From: Chryseobacterium gleum
Lineage (GTDB): Bacteria; Bacteroidota; Bacteroidia; Flavobacteriales_D; Crocinitomicaceae
NCBI GenBank assembly: GCA_943326825.2
Contig: CALPUT020000019.1
Location: 1 to 16,119, forward strand
Length of the DNA: 16,119 nucleotides
Direction of reading: 5' to 3'
In this document: one piece after another, positions 1 to 6,871 of the stretch
Numbering within the stretch: the stretch's first letter is position 1
How the letters are laid out: each line of letters opens with the position of its first letter
The notes under the pieces: model-generated
What the model saw: only the letters and a program-made list of their open reading frames with translations
What the model was told of the DNA's origin: nothing
The model's database searches: none
Position numbers and translations under genes: made by a program

Positions 1-338
1 ACAACCCCATTTGTCCAAACACCGATGTTTCCCATTGGAGTTGAAGTTAATGTTCCTATATTTTGATCAGGACTTCTTGTCAACTTTGTTACAATACTTT
101 GATCTGATGGAGTATTAGGATTTGCAGTCCAAGGTCCAATTGTATAATCAGGAATGCAAGTACTACTGATATAAACATCTGAAGAAGTATATTGAACTAC
201 TTGAACATTGGATTCGATACCACCAAAACCAGTTGCTCCAGTCGTATTTCTAATCCATGAAGTAATTTCTGGACCCTGTGTAAAAGCAATAGGTATATTC
301 AATAAAAGTAAACCTATAATTAATATTCTTTTTCTCAT
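1..338 (-). CDS. YHYH-domain secreted protein (5' part only)
   Basis: This gene runs off the left edge of the window; 112 codons from the ATG at 336-338 are open on the minus strand. The N-terminus MRKRILIIGLLLLNIPIAFT is a signal peptide (basic start, hydrophobic residues about 5-18), so the protein is exported. The mature part begins with ITSWIRNTTG and continues with CIPDYTIGPWTANPN (from residue 61) and MGNIGVWTNGV (102-112). The segments IPxYTIGPW and IGVWTNGV are what I recognise from the N-terminal half of YHYH-family proteins, whose function is unknown. The His/Tyr motif that names the family would lie beyond the window. It is divergent from the TPR/ribH/glmM operon and has its own candidate promoter. 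The family call rests on pattern memory; reading frame and signal peptide are seen directly. Confidence 0.72.
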   Translation of the reverse strand, partial: MRKRILIIGLLLLNIPIAFTQGPEITSWIRNTTGATGFGGIESNVQVVQYTSSDVYISSTCIPDYTIGPWTANPNTPSDQSIVTKLTRSPDQNIGTLTSTPMGNIGVWTNGV

Positions 339-376
339 AATTTAATATTTTAAAATTTAATTTAAATCGCTCATTA

Positions 377-384
377 CAAATGTA
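377..384 (-). promoter_or_regulatory. Candidate -7 box for the YHYH gene
   Basis: On the minus strand this reads TACATTTG, a full match to the Bacteroidota -7 consensus TAnnTTTG. It would start transcription near 370, giving a leader of about 30 bases before the ATG at 338. No clear TTTG -33 element is visible; the region about 20 bases upstream is only T-rich. Confidence 0.5.
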
Positions 385-413
385 TATCTGTTTTTCTTAC
401 TATAAAAAACTTA

Positions 414-444
414 TCGGCAAACGTCAAAAATGTGTCGGTGTTTG
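414..444. promoter_or_regulatory. Possible operator: TCGG repeats 21 bp apart
   Basis: TCGG occurs at 414-417 and again at 435-438, exactly 21 bases (two helical turns) apart. An inverted pair CAAAC (418-422) / GTTTG (440-444) overlaps it. The block is more GC-rich than the surrounding AT-rich spacer. It lies about 30 bases upstream of the minus-strand -7 box at 377-384, where an activator of the YHYH gene would bind. That it is a binding site is inference. Confidence 0.35.
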
Positions 445-528
445 TTCAATTTACTATTAAATTAAGATTAAGAATCTAAATTCTTTCAACTTGTTGATAA
501 ATTCGATTCGTAAATTCAAAAAAAAAAC

Positions 529-550
529 TATTTTTGCAACTCTAAATTTG
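529..550 (+). promoter_or_regulatory. Two candidate -7 boxes before the TPR gene
   Basis: TATTTTTG at 529-536 and TAAATTTG at 543-550 both match TAnnTTTG. The first would give a short leader to the ATG at 555. The second ends only four bases before the ATG and would give a leaderless or nearly leaderless message. No convincing -33 TTTG is seen. There is no Shine-Dalgarno sequence before the ATG. Confidence 0.45.
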
Positions 551-554
551 CAAC

Positions 555-1196
555 ATGTTAGAAAATATATCAGATATCAATTTAAAAGATCAGTTTAAGA
601 ATAATCCTAAACTAAAAAGAACAACATATATCGTTGGTGGATTAGTGGTAATCGTTTTAGGTTATTTCCTTTACAAACAATATATATGGAATCCTGCTAA
701 CGAAAAATCTAAAGGTGCATACTATGTTGGTTTGAACTTAGCAGATAAAGATTCAACTGATGCAGCAATCAACGAATTAACTTCAGTTGTAAAAAAATTC
801 GATGGTAAAATTGGTGGAGAAGTTGCTCAATTCGTTTTAGCTCGTCAATACATGGCAAAGGGTGACTTTAAAAAAGCATTAGACGAATTGGAAGGTGTTG
901 ATGTAAAAGATACGTATGTAGCTGCTATGGCTTTTGGTCTTCAAGGAGATTGTCAAAGTGAATTAGGAAAACATGATGATGCAATTGAATTATATGTTGA
1001 TGCTGCAAAAGCAAGTGATAATGAATTAACTTCACCAATGTATCTTTTCAAAGCAGGTTTATGTGCTGAAAAATTAAAAGATTACGAGAAAGCAACTGAG
1101 TTTTACACTCAAATTAAAGAAACTTATGGTGAATTTGCTCGTCAAAAAACAATTGAAAAATATATCGCTAGAACTAGCAACAATACTAAAAAATAA
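555..1196 (+). CDS. Membrane-anchored TPR protein (YfgM-like)
   Basis: A 213-residue protein with a short N-terminal tail, one membrane segment at about residues 24-41 (from TTYIVGG to GYFLY), and a helical-repeat domain over the rest. Repeats of TPR type are visible, for example MAKGDFKKALDEL and ELGKHDDAIELYVDAA. The plan (N-in anchor followed by TPRs) resembles the YfgM/TPR_21 family, which is linked to chaperone handling of exported proteins in Proteobacteria; that role is not shown here. It is the first gene of a likely operon: ribH follows after two bases, then glmM. The pairing of such a TPR gene with ribH is, from memory, common in Bacteroidota. There is nothing catalytic in it. Fold is confident, function is not. 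Confidence 0.8.
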   Translation: MLENISDINLKDQFKNNPKLKRTTYIVGGLVVIVLGYFLYKQYIWNPANEKSKGAYYVGLNLADKDSTDAAINELTSVVKKFDGKIGGEVAQFVLARQYMAKGDFKKALDELEGVDVKDTYVAAMAFGLQGDCQSELGKHDDAIELYVDAAKASDNELTSPMYLFKAGLCAEKLKDYEKATEFYTQIKETYGEFARQKTIEKYIARTSNNTKK

Positions 1197-1198
1197 AT

Positions 1199-1717
1199 AT
1201 GGCAACAGCAAATCGCAATTTGTCAGAATATAATAAGGACTTTGTTCCAAACGGTGCCGATTTTAAAATCGGCATTGTTGTTTCTGAATGGAATGATTCT
1301 ATCACATTGAATCTATTAAAAGGTGCAAAAGAAGCGCTTTTAGAAAACGGAGTAAAAGAAGAAAACATACTGGTTCGTTTTGTACCAGGAGCTTTTGAAT
1401 TACCTTTAGGTGCTCAATACATGTGTGAATTCACTCAAGTAGACGGAGTAGTTGCAATCGGAGTTGTTATTCAAGGAGAGACAAAACATTTTGATTTTGT
1501 TTGCGACGGAGCAACTCAAGGGATCAAAGATGTTAACTTACAATACAATACTCCAGTAGCTTTTTGTTTGTTAACTGATAATAACATCCAACAATCAATC
1601 GATCGTTCTGGTGGTAAACACGGAAACAAAGGAATCGAATGTGCAATTGCATGTATGAAAATGATTGGATTGAAAAAAGATTTTGAACAAGAAGCGACAC
1701 GTTTTTTAAATAATTAA
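1199..1717 (+). CDS. ribH: 6,7-dimethyl-8-ribityllumazine synthase
   Basis: Cytoplasmic enzyme of riboflavin synthesis. It condenses 5-amino-6-ribitylaminouracil with 3,4-dihydroxy-2-butanone 4-phosphate to give the lumazine precursor of riboflavin. The 172 residues match the family length, with a slightly long N-terminus of about 20 residues. Visible signatures are GIVVSEWND (25-33, W31 for substrate-ring stacking), VRFVPGAFELP (59-69), the active-site block VIQGETKHFDFV (90-101, with the conserved His at 97) and RSGGKHGNKGIECA (136-149, R136 being the phosphate-binding Arg). The family usually has VIRG; here it is VIQG, a variant I associate with Bacteroidota. The start is fixed by the two-base gap after the TPR gene. 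Other rib genes are not in the window, so the pathway is scattered. Confidence 0.96.
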   Translation: MATANRNLSEYNKDFVPNGADFKIGIVVSEWNDSITLNLLKGAKEALLENGVKEENILVRFVPGAFELPLGAQYMCEFTQVDGVVAIGVVIQGETKHFDFVCDGATQGIKDVNLQYNTPVAFCLLTDNNIQQSIDRSGGKHGNKGIECAIACMKMIGLKKDFEQEATRFLNN

Positions 1718-1723
1718 TCTAAA

Positions 1724-1731
1724 TACTTTTG
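1724..1731 (+). promoter_or_regulatory. Candidate -7 box abutting the glmM start
   Basis: TACTTTTG fits TAnnTTTG and ends two bases before the glmM ATG at 1734. A T-run at 1702-1707, about 17 bases upstream, could serve as a weak -33. If used, the message would start at or next to the start codon. It may be chance; glmM can also be read from the upstream operon. Confidence 0.3.
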
Positions 1732-1733
1732 CT

Positions 1734-3119
1734 ATGACACTAATAAAATCTATTTCTGGTATCAGAGGTACAATTGGCGGAAAAGTAAACGATGGTTTAA
1801 CTCCTATAGATGCCGTAAAATTTGCTGCTGCTTATGGAACTTGGTTGAAAAACAGAAATTCTTCTAAATCATTAACAGTTGTTGTTGGACGTGACGCACG
1901 TTTATCTGGACAAATGATTTCAGATTTAGTAATCTCAACTTTAGTAGGATTAGGAATTGATGTTGTAAACTTAGGTTTATCTACTACTCCAACTGTTGAA
2001 GTTGCTGTTACGATGGAAAACGCAAATGGTGGCATCATTTTAACTGCTAGTCACAATCCAAAACAATGGAATGCTCTTAAACTTTTAAATGAAAAAGGTG
2101 AATTCATTTCTGCAGCAGATGGCGAAGAAGTTTTAAGAATTGCAGAAGAAGAATCTTATTCATTTGCTGAAGTAGATGATTTAGGTAAAGTTTCAGAAAC
2201 TGACGAATATTTACAAAAACATATTGATGCTATTTTAGCATTACCTTTAGTTGATAAAAAAGCGATTGAAGCTGCTAATTTTTCAGTAGTTGTTGATGCT
2301 GTAAATTCAACTGGTGGTATTTTTGTTCCAGCAATGCTAGAAGCATTAGGAGTAAAAAATATTACTAAAATGTATTGTGAACCAACAGGTCATTTCCCTC
2401 ACAATCCAGAGCCATTACCGGAACATTTAACTGATTTATCAGATAAAATCAAAGAAATTGGAGCTGATTTAGGAATTACTGTTGATCCAGATGTAGATCG
2501 TTTAGCATTGGTGTGTGAGGACGGTTCTATGTTCGGTGAAGAATATACATTAGTAGCTTGTGCTGATTATGTGTTGACACATACACCTGGAGCAACTGTT
2601 TCAAATCTTTCATCTACAAGAGCATTGAGAGACATTACAGAAAACAGAGGTTTGGTTTATTCTGCAGCTGCTGTTGGAGAAGTGAATGTCGTGACAAAAA
2701 TGAAAGAAACTAACGCTGTAATTGGAGGTGAAGGAAATGGTGGTATCATTTATCCTGAATTGCATTACGGACGTGATTCATTAGTAGGAATTGCATTATT
2801 CTTAAGCCTTTTAGCACATAAAAAAATGAAGGTTTCTGAATTAAGAGACATTTACCCTACTTATACCATTTCAAAAAACAAAATAGAATTAACACCAGAA
2901 ATCAATGTCGATAATATTTTAGCTGAAATGGCTAAAAAATATGCTTCTTATGAAGTAGATACGATTGATGGAGTTAAAATTTATATTGAGAAAGAATGGG
3001 TTCACTTACGTAAAAGTAATACCGAACCAATCATTCGAATTTATTCTGAAAGTGAAACTGCTGAAAAAGCAAATCTCTTTGCAGAACGAATTATCAGTGA
3101 AATTAAAGAATTAATATAA
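1734..3119 (+). CDS. glmM: Phosphoglucosamine mutase
   Basis: An alpha-D-phosphohexomutase of 461 residues that interconverts glucosamine-6-P and glucosamine-1-P for UDP-GlcNAc, peptidoglycan and LPS synthesis. All four family sites are visible: the phosphoserine loop TASHNP with S106, the Mg-binding DPDVDR (251-256), the sugar-recognition loop GGEGNGG (331-337), and the phosphate-binding tail RKSNTEPIIR (426-435). The sugar loop is GEGNGG rather than the GEQSGH of proteobacterial GlmM. From memory this form is usual in Bacteroidota and in archaeal hexosamine-P mutases, so phosphomannomutase or phosphoglucomutase activity cannot be excluded. It lies 16 bases after ribH and ends just before a strong terminator. 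The ATG with ISGIRGT right after it is the expected start. Confidence 0.88.
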   Translation: MTLIKSISGIRGTIGGKVNDGLTPIDAVKFAAAYGTWLKNRNSSKSLTVVVGRDARLSGQMISDLVISTLVGLGIDVVNLGLSTTPTVEVAVTMENANGGIILTASHNPKQWNALKLLNEKGEFISAADGEEVLRIAEEESYSFAEVDDLGKVSETDEYLQKHIDAILALPLVDKKAIEAANFSVVVDAVNSTGGIFVPAMLEALGVKNITKMYCEPTGHFPHNPEPLPEHLTDLSDKIKEIGADLGITVDPDVDRLALVCEDGSMFGEEYTLVACADYVLTHTPGATVSNLSSTRALRDITENRGLVYSAAAVGEVNVVTKMKETNAVIGGEGNGGIIYPELHYGRDSLVGIALFLSLLAHKKMKVSELRDIYPTYTISKNKIELTPEINVDNILAEMAKKYASYEVDTIDGVKIYIEKEWVHLRKSNTEPIIRIYSESETAEKANLFAERIISEIKELI

Positions 3120-3123
3120 AATC

Positions 3124-3155
3124 AAAAGGTTGTAATATAAATTACAACCTTTTTT
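3124..3155. terminator. Bidirectional intrinsic terminator
   Basis: A perfect 13-bp stem, AAAAGGTTGTAAT (3124-3136) against ATTACAACCTTTT (3141-3153), has a four-base ATAA loop and runs into T-rich sequence. The flanking A-run gives a T-run on the minus strand as well. It lies between the convergent ends of glmM (3119) and the MFS gene (3159), so it can terminate both. Confidence 0.9.
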
Positions 3156-3158
3156 GTT

Positions 3159-4373
3159 TTATCCCCTTTTATCCTTTCGAATAATTCGAATAAATAATAT
3201 CAATCCAAGCAACACCGCAAAACTCCCTATAAAAAATGGCATTCCATAAATCGGCGTAGAAAAATTCTCTTTTGCAGTGAAGTAGTAAAATATTCCCATC
3301 ATAATTGGTGGTCCAATGATTTCAGCAATGCTCAATACACTTGTAATTAAACCTTGTAATTCACCTTGTTCACTTTCGGATACTTTGTTTGACATGATAG
3401 CCCTTATTGCAGGATCAATTAATCCTGAGAATGCATATGGCATCATAAGTACATAAATCATCCAACCTGAAGTAGACAAACCAATTGCATTCATTACAAT
3501 AAATGTGATAACCATACTGAAAATCGCTGTCTTTTCTTCTCCGAATTTTTTAGATATTATTCCAGCCAAACCACCTTGAACAATCGCAATACAAACACCG
3601 ACAACAGTTAATGAAATACCTACATCTTTAATACTCCAATCAAACTTTCCAATTGTATAATAGTTCCAAGTACTATGAACGGACATGGCTCCAAAGAAAA
3701 CTAAAAATAAGACTACAAAAATTAATGCGAAACCTTTGTATTTCTTCAATTGAAAAAAAGCTCCAACTGGATTTGAGCTCTTCCATGAAAACGGCCTACG
3801 ATTTTCAAAGCTTAACGATTCTTTTAAAACGATTGTACCGTAAACTAAATTCAATAATGATAATCCAGCAGCGAATAAGAATGGGGCTCTAATATCCATA
3901 TTCCCAATCAATCCTCCAATTGCTGGACCAATAATAAATCCAATTCCAAAAGCGGCGCCTACAATACCGAAGTTTTTAGCTTTGTTCTCAGGAGTTGAAA
4001 TGTCAGCAATATAGGCGGAAGCAGTCGTAAAACTTGCACCAAACATTCCTGACAAACACCTTCCAACGATTAACCAAGCAATCGAGGGAGCAAAATACAT
4101 AAAAATATAATCGATCCCTAGACCAAATAAAGACATTAACAAAATTGGTCTTCGTCCATAACGATCACTCAAAGAACCAATTAGTGGAGAAAATAAAAAT
4201 TGCATAAAAGCATAACAACCTAAAATAATACCGTAATATTCAGCTGACTCTTCAATACTTATATGTGCAATATCAGAAACCAAACTTGGTAAAGAAGGTA
4301 TAATTATCCCAAGACCTGTGGCATCAATCACAATTGTAATAAAAATGAAAATAAATGCGTTTTTAGAATTCAT
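3159..4373 (-). CDS. MFS drug-type exporter, TCR/Tet family
   Basis: An inner-membrane 12-helix major facilitator of 404 residues from the chosen start. Diagnostic pieces, numbered from that start, are IDATGLGIIIPSLP in helix 1 (D17, as in TetA-like proteins), motif A GSLSDRYGRRP (66-76), and a motif C-like helix GAAFGIGFIIGPAIGG (139-154), typical of proton-driven antiporters. The substrate cannot be read off; tetracycline resistance should not be assumed. An upstream in-frame ATG at 4428-4430 would add 19 residues, but a -7 box (4391-4398) lies inside that extension and MNSKNAFIFIF is a natural N-terminus, so ATG 4371-4373 is preferred. It is divergent from the Rossmann-fold gene at 4473 and converges on glmM. 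Confidence 0.9.
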   Translation of the reverse strand: MNSKNAFIFIFITIVIDATGLGIIIPSLPSLVSDIAHISIEESAEYYGIILGCYAFMQFLFSPLIGSLSDRYGRRPILLMSLFGLGIDYIFMYFAPSIAWLIVGRCLSGMFGASFTTASAYIADISTPENKAKNFGIVGAAFGIGFIIGPAIGGLIGNMDIRAPFLFAAGLSLLNLVYGTIVLKESLSFENRRPFSWKSSNPVGAFFQLKKYKGFALIFVVLFLVFFGAMSVHSTWNYYTIGKFDWSIKDVGISLTVVGVCIAIVQGGLAGIISKKFGEEKTAIFSMVITFIVMNAIGLSTSGWMIYVLMMPYAFSGLIDPAIRAIMSNKVSESEQGELQGLITSVLSIAEIIGPPIMMGIFYYFTAKENFSTPIYGMPFFIGSFAVLLGLILFIRIIRKDKRG

Positions 4374-4390
4374 ATATTTTTTAAAAGCTT

Positions 4391-4398
4391 CAAAGATA
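4391..4398 (-). promoter_or_regulatory. Candidate -7 box for the MFS gene; decides start
   Basis: The minus strand reads TATCTTTG, a full TAnnTTTG match. Transcription would begin around 4386, about a dozen bases before the ATG at 4373 and downstream of the alternative ATG at 4430. It therefore supports the shorter protein. No good -33 is visible. Confidence 0.5.
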
Positions 4399-4472
4399 CA
4401 TGAGATTCTATAATAAAAGTTAATCCTCATTTATGATTCAAACGTTCTTCTTATTTTCACATAAAAAACACA

Positions 4473-5147
4473 ATGAACAACTTGAAAATAAGTGCAATCA
4501 TAACAGGAGTTACAGGAATGGTAGGCGAAGGCGTATTAAACGAGTGTTTACTTCATCCAAATGTTGAGAATGTATTAGTAATCAACCGAAGACCTTGTGG
4601 GATTATTCACCCGAAATTAAAAGAAATAATTCATCAAGATTTTTACAATTTTGAACCTATAAAAGATCAATTAAATGGCTACAATGCTGCCTTTTTGTGT
4701 TTAGGAGTAACTTCTGTTGGAAAAAAAGAACCTGAATATTATAAATTAACTTTCACGTTGACGTTTCATTTTGCTGAATTACTGAGTGAAATCAATAATG
4801 ACATGACTGTTTGCTATGTATCTGGAGTTGGAAATGACAGCACTGAAAAAGGCAAATCAATGTGGGCAAGAGTAAAAGGAAAAACTGAAAATGATTTAAT
4901 GAAACTTCCATTCAAGAAAGTATTTCCTTTCCGACCTGGCTTCATAAAACCAACTGAAGGAATGAAAAACACCCACAAATTCTATAAATATATCAATTGG
5001 TTGTTTCCAATCGGAAGGGCGCTTTATCCAAAAGTATTTTGTACGTTAAAAGAAGTTGGTTTAGCAATGATCAACTCAGTAAATTTAGCTGAAGACAGAA
5101 AAATTATTGAAGGCAAAGATATAATCGAATTAAGCAAAAAGAATTAA
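4473..5147 (+). CDS. Atypical SDR / NAD(P)-binding Rossmann protein
   Basis: A 224-residue single-domain Rossmann protein, probably cytoplasmic. The dinucleotide-binding loop TGVTGMVGEG (11-20) has the GxxGxxG spacing of atypical short-chain dehydrogenases, and FLCLGVTSVGKKEP (71-84) and CYVSGVGND (111-119) are later strand-end motifs of the same fold. FRPGFIKPTEG (150-160) is typical of the epimerase/HTATIP2-like group. At the position of the catalytic YxxxK there is W128-A-R-V-K132, so the usual Tyr is missing; S114 and K132 remain. It may be non-catalytic, a redox sensor, or a subfamily with other chemistry. It is divergent from the MFS exporter, and its stop overlaps the stop of the convergent permease gene. 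Substrate unknown. Confidence 0.75.
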   Translation: MNNLKISAIITGVTGMVGEGVLNECLLHPNVENVLVINRRPCGIIHPKLKEIIHQDFYNFEPIKDQLNGYNAAFLCLGVTSVGKKEPEYYKLTFTLTFHFAELLSEINNDMTVCYVSGVGNDSTEKGKSMWARVKGKTENDLMKLPFKKVFPFRPGFIKPTEGMKNTHKFYKYINWLFPIGRALYPKVFCTLKEVGLAMINSVNLAEDRKIIEGKDIIELSKKN

Positions 5148-6871
5148 TTAAACTTAATTGCCTTTACAGGTGTAATTCGAGTAATCACATAGCTAGGGAT
5201 TATTAATGCCGTCAAACAAACGATTAATGTTCCCAAGTTTAAAATTGCCCAATGCCAAAAACTCAATTCAATCGGAACTTCCGTTAAATAATATACTTCT
5301 GGATTCAAGGTGAAAATTCCAAATTGACTTTGAATAAAACAAAATCCTAGACCGATAACATTTCCCCAAATCATACCTCGACCAATTAGATAAGCAGCCT
5401 GATACAAAAAGATTTTACGGATACTCCAGTTGGTTGCTCCCATTGCCTTCATCATTCCAATAAAGTTTGTTCTTACCAAAATAAGAACCAATAAAGCTGA
5501 ACCCATATTAATGATTCCGATAATAATCATCAAGGTTAAAATGATCACCACGTTCAAATCTAAAAATCCAAGCCAAACAAAAATATCATTCTGATTATCA
5601 ATAATACTTGTCACTTTTAATTGCTCATCAAAAGGCGTTGGAATAAATTCAATTTGCTTTTTTAATTGATCTACCATTTCTGGTAATTCATCCCAATTAT
5701 CGATGTTTATTTCAATTCCACCTATGTAATTCTCGTAACTTCCTTTACCATTGGTCTGCTCAAAAATGATTGTTTTTTGTGAACATTGAATCGAAAATTT
5801 AGTTCCATCTTCGTTTAAATATTTTTTGATAATTGAACCATTTTCATCTTTTCTCGGATCACATAGTGTATAAGGAGTTCCTTTAATTTTTATTGAAAGA
5901 TAAGCCGTATCAGGAATGCTGGTTTCTTCATTTTTTCCTTCAATATTGTTCCAATAATCCGATGCAATCAATTTGATTACAGTATCTTTTGTTGGACAAA
6001 TCGTAAAACCGGAATATGTATCAAAACCTTCTCCCCAATCGTAACGGTAATTTCCATTTCCGCCATTAATATCGGCTTTAACTATTAAACTCTCATTAGA
6101 CAATGTGTCTTCGACAATGATACTTGCCAAAATTCCCCAATCATTTAAGAGTTGAACATTACGAATATCTCCAATTACAATCTTTTTATCGAATTCTTCT
6201 AAACCAGTATCGTAAATACCAACAACTTTAAACATTCGTTTGATTGGCTGATTTTTCACGAAAAAAGCTCTGATTTCATCTCCAACTTTAAAATTCAAAT
6301 CTCTTGCTATACGATCTGAAATCAATAGTTCATTAGATGGTAAGCTACTTTTAAAATTTGGCAACTTCCCTTTGATTAAATTTTCTTTAAAAAATTTCCA
6401 ATTGTAATCAGAACCAACTCCTTTTATAATTGCCCCTTGAATTTCTTGCTGTGTATCTGAAGTATCTTTTCCGTTTGCCAGTTTATAGGTCACTTCTTTT
6501 TTATCAGATTGAAATAAAACCGGTTTATAAGCAGTTGCATTAGAGGAAGAAATTCCCTTCATTTTTTTTAATGCAGGTAAAAAGGTCTGATTTTTGTTTA
6601 TTGGATTACATTCGTAAATACTTCCCTCACCGGAGTTCATTACAAAAACATGAGAGCCAAAGCCTGAAACTTTATTACGCACTTCATGCTGAAAACCAGT
6701 CACTATGGCAATCGTAATTAAGTTAACAACAACGGATAGTGAAATACTTAATATAGATATACGCACAATTGGTCGAGAAACTTTAGTACCTTCGACCTCA
6801 TTTTTGAGAATTCTTTTCGCTATGAAATGTTCAAATGACAATATTCTATTTTTTAGGACACTAAAGTACAT
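5144..6871 (-). CDS. FtsX/LolE-type ABC permease with periplasmic insertion
   Basis: An inner-membrane permease subunit related to LolC/LolE and MacB-type proteins, which pull lipoproteins or other amphiphiles from the membrane with a separate ATPase not found here. FEHFIAKRIL (13-22) is the usual LolE-like start, followed by membrane segment 1 (about 34-58), a periplasmic domain, and three C-terminal segments (about 436-466, 485-515, 541-565). The signature stretch MGSALLVLILVR followed by GMMKAMGA (456-479) and the tail ITPVKAIKF (566-574) are typical of the family. At 575 residues it is much longer than the roughly 400 usual for LolC/E. The extra 130-odd residues (about 247-382) lie in the periplasmic domain and look PKD/Ig-like, with added Cys at 292, 337 and 363. 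The start is uncertain: ATG at 6871, or TTG at 6841, which would remove the overlap with the divergent namZ. Confidence 0.83.
   Translation of the reverse strand: MYFSVLKNRILSFEHFIAKRILKNEVEGTKVSRPIVRISILSISLSVVVNLITIAIVTGFQHEVRNKVSGFGSHVFVMNSGEGSIYECNPINKNQTFLPALKKMKGISSSNATAYKPVLFQSDKKEVTYKLANGKDTSDTQQEIQGAIIKGVGSDYNWKFFKENLIKGKLPNFKSSLPSNELLISDRIARDLNFKVGDEIRAFFVKNQPIKRMFKVVGIYDTGLEEFDKKIVIGDIRNVQLLNDWGILASIIVEDTLSNESLIVKADINGGNGNYRYDWGEGFDTYSGFTICPTKDTVIKLIASDYWNNIEGKNEETSIPDTAYLSIKIKGTPYTLCDPRKDENGSIIKKYLNEDGTKFSIQCSQKTIIFEQTNGKGSYENYIGGIEINIDNWDELPEMVDQLKKQIEFIPTPFDEQLKVTSIIDNQNDIFVWLGFLDLNVVIILTLMIIIGIINMGSALLVLILVRTNFIGMMKAMGATNWSIRKIFLYQAAYLIGRGMIWGNVIGLGFCFIQSQFGIFTLNPEVYYLTEVPIELSFWHWAILNLGTLIVCLTALIIPSYVITRITPVKAIKFN

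Noticed and set aside
3653..3892. 79-codon plus-strand ORF inside the MFS gene
   Set aside because: Shadow of the MFS coding sequence; no promoter, no recognisable domain, and the opposite strand is clearly coding.
3159..4373. Tetracycline resistance gene
   Set aside because: The motifs show the TCR/Tet transporter family only; the substrate cannot be inferred, and there are no mobile-element signs around it.
4374..4430. N-terminal extension of the MFS protein to the ATG at 4430
   Set aside because: A full -7 box (4391-4398 on the minus strand) lies inside it, and residues before MNSKNAF do not look like part of a Tet-family exporter.
6705..6821. N-terminal extension of the NamZ-like protein to the ATG at 6705
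   Set aside because: It is the reverse of the conserved first membrane segment of the permease gene and would put about 70 residues before the lipobox Cys.
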